Below are positions 12,102 to 20,977 of a DNA stretch of 64,000 bases, piece after piece (the stretch's first letter is position 1; each line of letters opens with the position of its first letter). The notes below the pieces were generated by a model that was given only the letters and a program-made list of their open reading frames with translations, was not told the DNA's origin and did not search any database. This stretch comes from Calonectria ilicicola. Its lineage: Eukaryota > Ascomycota > Sordariomycetes > Hypocreales > Nectriaceae. The stretch is from positions 3,286,001 to 3,350,000 of the forward strand of contig CP085829.1 of NCBI GenBank assembly GCA_020809705.1. The letters run 5' to 3'. The translations under genes were made by a program, and so were the position numbers.

Positions 12102-12383
12102 ATGTACGAGCTTCAAGTGTTCCGTATTCCTGCCAACAATCTCAATACGAATGATCGAGAGTTTATCGAAGAGGAATACCAAGCCTTGAGGAAGATGATG
12201 CGAAAGCACGACGGGTTCAGGTTCAAGAATCTAGATCCAAAAGAGGAGAGCTTTGTAGCAGATATTGCTGGCCTAAGACTGGTGAGCGACCACCTCCCTC
12301 TATTTTCCTGGAGTACCTACGACGAGTACAAGGACTGGATGAATAAGATCCGAAGAGAAGTGAGGTTCGTTTGCAGAGATTGA
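12102..12383 (+). pseudogene. Possible terminal exon or relic of an unknown plus-strand gene
   Basis: A 93-codon frame starts at an ATG a few bases after a TTACAG acceptor. It encodes a charged, apparently globular segment (YELQVFRIPANN, then an EEEYQ-rich helix, then HLPLFSWSTYDEY). Upstream plus-strand coding fragments (from about 11935) do not join it in phase because a TGA falls before any usable donor. It may be the C-terminal exon of a decayed gene, or an independent small gene. No family is recognised. Confidence 0.25.
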
Positions 12384-12976
12384 GGGAGGCGCTATTTGAT
12401 TAATAGTTAGTCTCCCGATCCGAAAAAGAAAAAAAAAAAAAACTAAAGAAAGAAAGATATACCAGTGTCACACATACATGAATGGACCTTGCGCGGCTGA
12501 CTCCATTAGCCACCACCCTTAGCTTTCATGTAGTGTGCGTAAAGGGGAAAACTTACATTCCAAGGTCAAGGAAAAGGGGGGGCCAGATAGTACCTATCTG
12601 AGTAATCAAAAGTGCTTTTTTTTTCATTTAATATTCAGTGAAAATACAATTATCGATGGCCCCAAAAAGGGGCCTGGAGAGTTGCCTCAAACACATAATG
12701 GAAGCAGTTTCACATCATGTGGAGCCAACCTCTCCTGCGGTAAAAGACCGCGCGTGTCCGGATGCTTTCAAATGTTTCAATATCAAAAAAGGACACGGCC
12801 CAGTCGGCTGCTTTCATGCACGACTGGGTGAGTAGTTCGTCGAGCTTGAACTCCCCTCTGGGGATTCCAAGCTCCTTCTCGAGAAGAGTCCGTTCGTATG
12901 CTAGGTTCGGACATTCGAGGAACAAGTGCTCGGCTGTGTGCAAGCCTCTCCGGCAGGTGCACCATGGGGACTTAAT

Positions 12977-13023
12977 CTATGTCGAAATTAGCCTGGTTCT
13001 GGTGGGTGGAGGATAAAACATAC
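12977..13023 (-). other. Putative 47-nt intron in the LINE reverse transcriptase gene
   Basis: The minus strand shows GTATGT, a CTAAT branch-like site and ACATAG. Removing it restores the frame between the thumb/C-terminal region and the zinc-knuckle tail. Phase 0. Confidence 0.7.
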
Positions 13024-13821
13024 CGTTTTCTTTTCCTCGGGGGCGTTCATTTGAATCAAATACAGATAGGCGTTGAGTCCGATCACGCCAGTTCTGCACC
13101 TCAAGAGCATGGTGCTATGAGCTCGGGGCAGTTTCTCATATCTACTAAAATTTTCCTGCCCATAACCCTCGCCCTCAAGTACCGCAGGAGGAATTTTAGG
13201 CTTCTTAAGCCTCTCTGTCTGGTACTGGTTCCACGCCTCTTTGCTCTGTGCAAGTGCTGTTTCCTTGCCGCAGTCGCTAATGTGTTTGTTGAAAACCTTC
13301 GGGAAATCTGTGATTGAGAAACCCCGCATCTTTTTGTCCCCTCGAAATCTTGCCAAAGCCTGATTTCTGAGCTCGCGCGCTTCGTGATCAAGTTGTTCGT
13401 AGGGATGTTGCTTTACAGTATCAGTAGCCACAAGTTCTCTCCATCGCTGCATTCCTTTGTCATCAGCACTCTCGAGCACTCGAGCGCGGTGAGAGCATGC
13501 CAAACGGTTAAGGAAGACGTCGATAGGGTCGATGTTCAGCTCTTTCTCGATGACTTGTCGACAAGTTTTGTCCATTGCTCCAGACAACTGCTGCAGTGAC
13601 TGGTAGTGGATAGACACCAGATCCGCAATATTCTTTTTAGTAAGACCCCAGTTCACCCTGTCGCCGTTATGTTTAACTAGGAACCATGCACCACACGCGT
13701 ACGAAATGATGGGGCGTATTTTCCCAATGTAGAGCTGCCGTAGGTTCTTCAACGAAATCCCATGGATTGATCCTGAGATTCTTTTTAGAAATGTCAATGT
13801 TCGGTCTACTTTAGCCTTAAT

Positions 13822-13873
13822 CTGTTGAATGCATTAGCCAAAGGCCCCGGGCGATGGAGAAGTCCATACGAAC
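13822..13873 (-). other. Putative 52-nt intron in the LINE reverse transcriptase gene
   Basis: The minus strand shows a GTTCGT donor (non-optimal), a GGCTAAT branch-like site and a CAACAG acceptor. Removing it joins HIAQ to IKAKVDRTL, a natural junction in this part of LINE ORF2, in phase 0. Without removal the frame ends at a TAA. Confidence 0.65.
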
Positions 13874-16399
13874 CTGAGCAATGTGCTTGTCCCATTTTAG
13901 CTGATGATCCACTATAACACCCAAGATTTTGAGTTCCAACTCCGGCTTTCTGTTCAGCTCTTTTAAACCGGGAATATCTGGCATCAATTGACAAAGGGGT
14001 GACCTTTTCTTCCTAGTGTAGGGCCGGCGGAAGTGCATGACATGATACTTGTGTGGCGAAAACTGTACACCGTTTGGATTTGCCCAGCCCATTAACTTCT
14101 CGTGGCATTTCGCCAAAGCGCTGCAATTAGTTTCGTAATCTTTTGATATCGCTAATAGGTACGTGTCATCAATGTATGCAACAGCGAGTATGCGAGCCTC
14201 GTGCTGGTCAGGATTAGAGTAGAGTTCCAGGATTGGGGCAGCGAAAAACAAGAACAAAATAGGCGACAGTGGGCTTCCCTGAGGGATTCCAATATTCACC
14301 CAAAATTCCGGCGATGTGTATCCAGGGATATCCATTGTCGTTCTCCGGTCCGAAAGAAAAGAATGGATGAACATAATAACCCAGTCAGGAATGCCTTTCT
14401 CGATGAGCATCTCCAGTAGCTTTTCCCGAGTAACGTTGTCAAAGGCACTGTGGATGTCAAGAGCTAGATTAGTTACCTCTTTCCGCACTTTTGAACTCCA
14501 TGCCCGATAGACTGAGTTCAAGATGTACCGTAGAGCCCTGGTAGTGTCTTTTCCTGGATGCCCAAACTGCACCTGCGGAAGTAAGTCGTGTTCAATCACA
14601 ATTTTGACGATTACGTCTACAACGATCCTCTCCAACACCTTGCCGAGGCACGAAAGCAACGCAATAGGTCTCCAGCTCTTTGGGGTGTCATAGGACTCTT
14701 TATCCGCCTTCGGGATCACGATGGTCTTTGCGAGCTTGAAACTATGAGGGTGATAGCCAAGTGAGAAACAGGCTTGAAAAGCATGTGTAAGATAATCGGC
14801 AAGAACTTCATGGGCGATGATCAATGCCTCATTTGCCACTCCATCGGGCCCAACTGCTTTCCTTCGGGGCAGCCTCCGCAGCAACTCAGCAACATCGTAA
14901 CGATTGATCACAATATCGGTGCAGTGCTGGGCCCTGTCCTCTGGCAGTGGTGGACACTTAGTTGGTGGAGCTGTGGGACCATGGCTGATTTCTGTCCACA
15001 TCGACCGTGCTAAACAGCCTGTCTGTTCCTCACCTGTGCTATACTCTTTCCCATCAACTTTTAGAGTTGGTATATGGGTTGATCTTCTTGCCAGTGCACG
15101 ATATTCACAAGCTTTCGCCTGACGAAATGGGCTTGGAGTGGTTGGTGAAGCCTGGTTTTTATTTGCGTTTGACATTCGATTTGAAATCCTCCGACGGGCC
15201 CGGATAACTGGATCACGAGATACGGTTGGGACTTGTTCACTTGTAACCTTTAACAGTGCCTCAGAAATAGACGCAAGATACTTGTCAATCTTTTCTTTGG
15301 TATCAAGTGGCGGAAAACCAAGAACGATGAGGAGAGCTTCCAAAGCCTGGGTAAATTGTTTGCGGCTGCGCCTTCTCATTGCTTGCCTCCAGTCGTAAAA
15401 TTTGTTAGGGAGTCGGCTCGGCGCCATGTCTAGTGTAGTGACGATAGGTCGGTGATCTGACTCAAATTGCTCAAGCTTGACGACTTCCCATTTTTTCTTG
15501 CGCGGCAAAAGGGCTTGGCTTATGAAGGTGAGATCAACGGTGGACACTATATTGGTTTTGTCCTCGGTGGAGCGAGAAAATGTGATTACACCACACGGTG
15601 TGATGCACTTCATCTCAGCAGCCATGATGCCATTGTAAAGCTCTCGAGCGTCTTGACTGATGGGCTTATTCTCACGTCTCTGCCCGCCCCAGCTGGGATG
15701 ATGGAGATTAAAATCTCCTACCAGAAGATTGTTGTGTCCCGCGGTGGTTTCTTGCACCAATTGCTTTATATTCACATTTCAATGTTGATTGTAGACGTTG
15801 TGAATTCGAATAGGTCCTGCGCTTGTTTGTAAATGGAGGGTGGCAGCGAGGCCTTTGTTCATGTCCAGGTGGAATCTGACCTCCCAGTCCTTCTTAGGAA
15901 TTGAGGCGTGAATGTAGAAAGCCACTTTGTACAATTCAATTTTTGGCTCACTATTGGCTTCAACACCCTGGACCTTTGTGCCTTGAAGCGTCTCCTGTTC
16001 ATCGCGCTTGCGCTTCTTGGTCTTCTTGTCGTTGGTGAGTCTCGGGTCTACGCCGAGTGGCGCATCCCCGTGTGTCTGGTAGCAGGGCTGGTAATGGTCA
16101 AACGATTCCCATGGTAAATGTTTAGGGGGATCCTGAATAGCAACGACATCGTATGGACGGGTCGAGATGCAACTGCTAGTGAGGAGGCTGCGCAGCCGCT
16201 CAGGGGTACCCATAACATTCGCTTGGGCCACCACAAGGTCAGTGCCATATATCGTCGTCACCTCCACTTCAGATCTTGTAGAACTGGGAGAAGAACGAGG
16301 AGGCCTTTTTTTGCGCCTTGTCTTGCGTTTTGCTCTGGATTTCTTCAGCTCAGTCCTCGGAGACATTGTCCTGGCTTGCTCTCCGTGGAGTGGTTGCAA

Positions 16400-16672
16400 G
16401 GGTGGTGGGACTGGGGGCGAATGTCATAATATGGCAGTAAACAAGAAGTAAAAGGTATCTTTGCGTAGAAATTTACGTGCCAAGGTAAATGAGGAGAGGT
16501 AAAAACAATCAGCCAAAAGGCATGGTGCCATTGTGCTAGAGGGGGAAGAAGAGTTCTTGAGAAAAGCCCACAGACAACTGACAATCACTCGCGCGACATT
16601 TCCCTCAAGTGCTCGACACCAGCTAAGAAAAAAAAAGAACGGCACATTTTTTTTTGGTCCAATAATACAGCA
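16400..16672. promoter_or_regulatory. Shared divergent upstream region of the two LINE-like genes
   Basis: About 270 bp separate the start of the minus-strand endonuclease/RT gene from the first open codons of the plus-strand gag-like gene. If the arrangement is functional, this would be a bidirectional promoter; if it arose by inversion, the junction should lie here. There are two short A/T runs (AAAAAAAAAGAAC and TTTTTTTTGG at 16625-16660) but no clear promoter motif. Confidence 0.3.
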
Positions 16673-17424
16673 ATGAGCCCATTCCAATTCTTTGATTGGA
16701 TTAAAAACGCGTGCAATTTTTTCCTGGGCGCGCTTGAATGGGGTGCACAAAGCACTATGCAAATAAATGGGTACTGTGCAAGCCTCTGCACAAACCCAGT
16801 TGTTGCGCAAGCCACCACAATGCAATTATCATGTAGCATTGCACAATCCCCCATGTCAGTGCAAATGCCCGCCCAGCTGATGTCCCTCCAACAAATGCCT
16901 AGCCATGCCGAGTCGCAAACTTATAGCTCAATGCCTGCAGGGATTTAGTTGCTTGGTCACTAGACTAGGCTCTCCGCTGTTCAAAACCGAGATCATTCTG
17001 GGCTGTCGACACCCTAGCCTGCCCCTCACAACAATAACCGACCACTCAACCCTTCGGCAAACGGGCTTATTCCTGTCGACCACGAGGAATGAAACTTAGG
17101 TTCACGAATTGAGGAGCTCGACGAGGATGTTGAAATACCACGCCGTGTTCTAAATGACCAGGCTGAAGCCCCACGAATATTCTACTCTCTACGAATTAAG
17201 GATGCCTACCACCACTTCGGTCAAAACCTTGAGCCGTGGAAGGGGCTCGAGGTAACGAATCTAGAGAATTACGAATGGACGAGACAGGACTGGGGCGCCT
17301 CGATTGTAAAGGTATTCGTCTGAGGTAATCACCTAGTCCTTGCCATAATAGCTCTGAAGGAGGACGCTCTGCTGCTGTTGCAACATGGCGTGACCATTGA
17401 TGGTACCAAGCACACAAGATTGAC

Positions 17425-17483
17425 GTAAGTTGGCCAAGTCCATAAATTACCAAAACCATTGCTGATGTTAATACTGATCACAG
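17425..17483 (+). other. Putative 59-nt intron in the gag-like gene
   Basis: GTAAGT donor and CACAG acceptor; splicing joins TKHTRLT to PIELRALPRFCFNC, restoring the first zinc knuckle in frame. Phase 2: AC from the first exon plus G from the second gives the Thr codon. Confidence 0.75.
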
Positions 17484-18249
17484 GCCAATTGAACTGCGAG
17501 CTCTGCCGAGGTTTTGTTTCAACTGCTGGCTTCCTGAACACATGGAGAACACCTGCCCGTTCAAGCCCTGTTGTGCCAAGTGCTCCGAGGAACATGAGAC
17601 TAAACGTTGCCCCAAGGGGACAACTTTTTGCTGCCCGGGTTGCGGGGGAGGGCATCCTGCGTGGGATAAGAGATGTAGTGACAAAGATGTGATGGACATG
17701 TACGACAAATGTAGCGTATACGCACTGCAGAAACCGTCATGGTCTCGCTCCGACGTCCCAAACCTGTCGGCATCTTGGAATGAACATCACCTCGACTACG
17801 CAAGATTCCATGATCAACCTGAACTTGACCCCGACTATCCAAGATTCCCCGATTCTCGAACCACGACTAGATACAACTCTCGGGGACCAACTCAGGCCAA
17901 ACGTCAACGAGTTCAGCAAGATACTGGACCCAACGTTCCGCCCAAAGCTGGGCCTAATGGTCAGGCATCGAATGGAAAAAAGGGTCGACCGAGAGTGCTC
18001 AAAAACCAGACAAGTTCTAGTGTTGATCCCGGGCAAGTTAATCTACCCATCACTCAGCAAAACGGGGCAACCATGCCGCAGGCAGTTCAGCGTGTATTAC
18101 AAGGAGTTCGACCTGCACCGCAAGTAGTTCAGCCAACATCCATGCAAGCACCTCGATCATCCGCTGGGTCATTGGGCGGATTGACTGACGTTGAAATCGA
18201 GGGGCTTTTTTCCGGTGCCATGGATCTGTCAGCCGATCCGGTATTCCGG

Positions 18250-18760
18250 GAAGCAGCATCAGCATCTCAGCCAGTGGCAGCTCGACCAAAGAGACTTCAA
18301 CAACCAGCTCGGCCAGCAGCGGCTCAGCCAATGGCAGCCCAACCAACGACAGGCCAGCGAACAGTAGTTCTGCCAACAGCTCGACCAGCATCAGTCCAGC
18401 AAGTGGCAGCTCGACCACCGGTACCTCAGCCCATCGCGGCGGCAGCTCAACCACCGCCCCAACTTACGGTAGCCCAGACGGCAGCAACCCAGCCAGCAAC
18501 AATCCAGCCAACAGCGACTCAGCCAGCGGCAGCCCAGCCAACGGCATCTCAATCGATGGGACGCCAGCCAACAGCTCAGCCAACTGCAACTCAACCAACA
18601 ATCGCCCATCCAGAAATAGTTCAGGTAGCGGTAACCCAAACAATGGGAACTCAACGAGAAGGAACCCAGACACAAGAATCTCTTGCCCTAGCAGCTCAGC
18701 CAGCAACGTCCCAGCCAGCAACTGAACCAGTAGCCCAACGGATTCTCCCCAAGCCTCAGT
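18250..18760 (+). repeat. Degenerate in-frame tandem repeat coding Gln-Pro-Thr/Ala units
   Basis: Imperfect units of roughly 12-18 bases such as CAGCCAACAGC recur in frame and encode QPTA/QPAA-type repeats within the gag-like protein. The antisense strand is open here only because of this repeat composition. Length variation between strains is expected for such arrays. Confidence 0.85.
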
Positions 18761-20840
18761 CAGCATTTCTACCAACGCCTAAGTTAGGGGATCAGTCAAG
18801 AATGGGGGCAGCGGCTGAGGCTGAAACACAAGCAGTACTCATGTCAACAGGGGGCTCCATCGTAAATGAAGAACCATCTCCTGCACCGCCAATTGAGACG
18901 ATGCCTACATTAGCGACTGAGGGTGAGAGTCAAATGGCAGCTATACCGGAACCGAGCGTTATTACTGATGAGCACCTATCGCTTGGGTTACCGACTAAAA
19001 CAGCAACTGGGCCATTGGGCGAGATACCAACTGGGGTCATAGCTGGAGATGTCCAAACAGTCACTGCACCAGGAGTATTCCTTGCCATTGACGAGCAACC
19101 ATCTGAGCCATCGACCCAACAAACAACTGGGTTTGGACTTGAACAAACCCCTGCTTCGAGCCCCCCGACGGCCGCCACAGATCAATGTAGCCAGACCTTT
19201 TCCAGACCGTCTTTGAAACGACCGCATGCTTCGAAAGAGCCAGCAGACGCCACTCCGCCGCGATTAACAAAACGTGGTCGATCTAGTAGGACTTCGTCCT
19301 TAGAGTTTACGCCTCAGTCATCGCCGCCCATACCACCCTCTTCCCCAGAGGAAAATAGCGGCGGTAATACCGCGCGCTCGATTGAAACCAAGAAACGAGG
19401 TAGGGCAAAAAAGGGCACGCCTACTGAACCTAAGAAACGAGGTCGGCCTCGGAAGATCACAGTTCCATCTACTCCACCAACTTCATCACCACCTCCATTG
19501 GTAAGCCCTGAAAATGATAGTGACCGGGCTTCAACCTTGGCTGAAGTTCAACTTGATGACCCGTTTCGCGATGATGTGCAGGTTGGCTTGGAGCCTTGGG
19601 CTTCTCAAAGTGTCGACCTTACTGGTGTCAACCCAGAGTGTGAAATTATTGGTTCTGCCGACGCTTCAATTTATACCGGTTAATCTTCCGTCACCAGATC
19701 AGTTGGGTTCAATAATTTTGCTTCCTTGGATGATTTATTTTACTTTTGGTGTCAATGGTAGATGGAAGTAGCATAGAAACATGTATTGGAATAAAACAAG
19801 CTTCTTACTCAATTTTGCAGCGTCACTGCGAATACTCTGACTCAGGTGCTTAGATAGGGCTGCTATAAGAGAAACCAGATTGATGAGTATTCAATATCTC
19901 CTTTGTTTCAAAGGGGAGCTTCTCGCAAGAGAAGGAAATAGTAGGTATTGCCGCGAGGCCAAGAGCAGTGAGATGCACATAATGAGGCTTGTACCCAGCC
20001 TTTTAAAGTGACCAAGATTACTCCAAAGGGGGAGGAAACCAGATTGTCATGTAGCGAGTGTGGCGAACTGTGGTGCAGTTGCGTGCACCGGCCTTCGTGC
20101 AGTGATTCAAACGCCCGGCGCTATGGCCTGACGATCCTACATGCACGGCATTCTCTCAGCTAAGCACGGCACCTTGATCGCATTTAGTTGAGAAATCATT
20201 AACTATTAAGTCTATTCTTCGCTTTGAAGGTCTTCTTCTTCTTTCTAGCAAAGAAACAAATATCGCCACGGAGTTAAGAACAGTGAAATGCACGCACGGC
20301 GAAGTTCATGCTCGGCCGTTGACAGTGACTGCCCAAAGGCGGTTCTTGCTTGTTTGATTTCTTGCGGCCTGAGATACAGGGTCCCCAACGGCTAGGCTTT
20401 AAAAGCAAAATCCGGCACAAGAGCCACCAACCCTTCACTCCTTTCCATCCACAACATGAAGATTTTCCTACCTCCTCATCAGAAATTGCGACCATCAAGC
20501 CCATTACGGGCCAGGAAAGGCCCGCAAAGGCCTCAGCGAAGAGTAAGAGCTTCTTCCAGCAGCCTAACCACAGCCTGACCGCTAACCGGCCAGAACACTC
20601 TACAGACCTTTTCAAAGGTCATCAACACACAAATCCTTTTACCTCTCCTCTCTCTCCTTTTCTTCCAGTAAGTACATCTCCCAGTCCACTTATACGTGCA
20701 GATGGCATCACCGCGTTCTGGCATGGATTCTAACTTGCAAGTGTTCAGCCATTATCCAGCAGATGGTACCTTCGCGGCCCTGCCCGGTCCCCGGCTCCCC
20801 CTTGGGGACCGTGACTAGACGAACAACCACCTGCACCTGG

Positions 20841-20940
20841 GGGGTGCGCCTCGCACCTTGCACCTCCCAGGTGCACCTTGCACTTTTTAGGTGCACCTGG
20901 CACTTTTTAGGTGCACCTGGCACTTTTTAGGTGCCCCTCC
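20841..20940. repeat. Tandem array of 20-bp units centred on a 10-bp palindrome
   Basis: Five units in 20-bp register. The two at 20881-20920 are identical (CACTTTTTAG then GTGCACCTGG), the flanking units at 20861-20880 and 20921-20940 are diverged, and 20841-20860 is more so. The unit junctions contain AGGTGCACCT, a perfect 10-bp palindrome. Confidence 0.9.
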
Positions 20941-20977
20941 GTCTCGCACCTGCACCTGCATCTCGCAGGTGCGAGAC
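20941..20977. repeat. 13-bp perfect inverted repeat (hairpin), 11-base loop
   Basis: GTCTCGCACCTGC (20941-20953) and its exact reverse complement GCAGGTGCGAGAC (20965-20977) flank an 11-base loop. It directly abuts the 20-bp tandem array and shares the GCACCTGC core with it. Confidence 0.92.

Larger units (their letters stand above)
12710..16399 (-). pseudogene. LINE (Tad-like) ORF2: EEP endonuclease + reverse transcriptase, one in-frame stop
   Basis: A basic Lys/Arg-rich N-terminus is followed by an exonuclease-endonuclease-phosphatase domain (DLVVAQANV, LLVGDFNLHH), a reverse transcriptase with the catalytic AYIDDTYLL box and an IPQGSPLSP motif, and a C-terminal zinc-knuckle-like WCTCRRGLHTAEHLFLEC. 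Reading needs two introns: 13822-13873 (CAACAG acceptor, GGCTAAT branch site, weak GTTCGT donor, joining HIAQ to IKAKVDR) and 12977-13023 (GTATGT donor, CATAG acceptor, joining EEKKT to IKSPWC). With these, 16399-13874, 13821-13024 and 12976-12710 form one frame of 1197 codons with a single defect, a TGA at 15779-15781 between the two halves of the endonuclease domain. No RNase H domain is visible. The start may be 16399 or the ATG eleven codons in. It would copy element RNA at nicked DNA if functional. Confidence 0.85.
16673..19683 (+). pseudogene. Zinc-knuckle gag-like (LINE ORF1-type) gene with Q/P/A repeats and AT-hooks; upstream half broken
   Basis: One frame runs from about 16673 to a GTAAGT donor at 17425. 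It is interrupted by TAG at 16946, 16961 and 17015 and TGA at 17090 and 17321; between the stops it reads as coherent protein (RIEELDEDVEIPRRVLND, DAYHHFGQNLEPW). A 59-nt intron (17425-17483, CACAG acceptor) joins it to a frame open to 19683. That frame starts with zinc knuckles (CFNCWLPEHMENTC, then CAKCSEEHETKRC and CPGCGGGHPAWDKRC), as in LINE ORF1. From 17542 the last 713 codons are free of stops. They continue into a Gln/Pro/Ala tandem region (about 18250-18760), acidic Ser/Thr/Pro-rich sequence, and AT-hook-like KRGRAKK and KRGRPRK (19390-19455) plus an earlier KKGRPR (17977-17991). The role would be nucleic-acid binding. A truncated product beginning at 17542 is conceivable. Confidence 0.75.
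12700..19700. mobile_element. LINE-derived locus with head-to-head gag-like and endonuclease/RT genes
   Basis: A Tad-like non-LTR retroelement endonuclease/reverse transcriptase is encoded on the minus strand (16399-12710) and a zinc-knuckle gag-like gene on the plus strand (about 16673-19683); their N-termini face each other across about 270 bp. In ordinary LINEs ORF1 and ORF2 are co-oriented. Possible origins are a 5' inversion during insertion (twin priming, which would give exactly this order), two separate insertions, or a real divergent organisation. Each coding segment shows intron-like interruptions. I could not identify flanking target-site duplications or a clear 3' tail; a run of ten T at 12616-12625 could be part of an A-rich 3' end of the minus-strand unit. 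Boundaries are approximate. Confidence 0.75.

Noticed and set aside
12988..15775. Reading the reverse transcriptase as a heavily frameshifted dead copy
   Set aside because: Both apparent frameshifts coincide with intron-like segments (branch-like and acceptor sites, usable donors) whose removal restores conserved junctions, so introns explain them better.
18050..18775. Leucine-rich open frames on the minus strand (repeated VELP/LAELL-like units)
   Set aside because: Reverse complement of the Gln/Pro/Ala tandem repeat; the openness follows from repeat composition.
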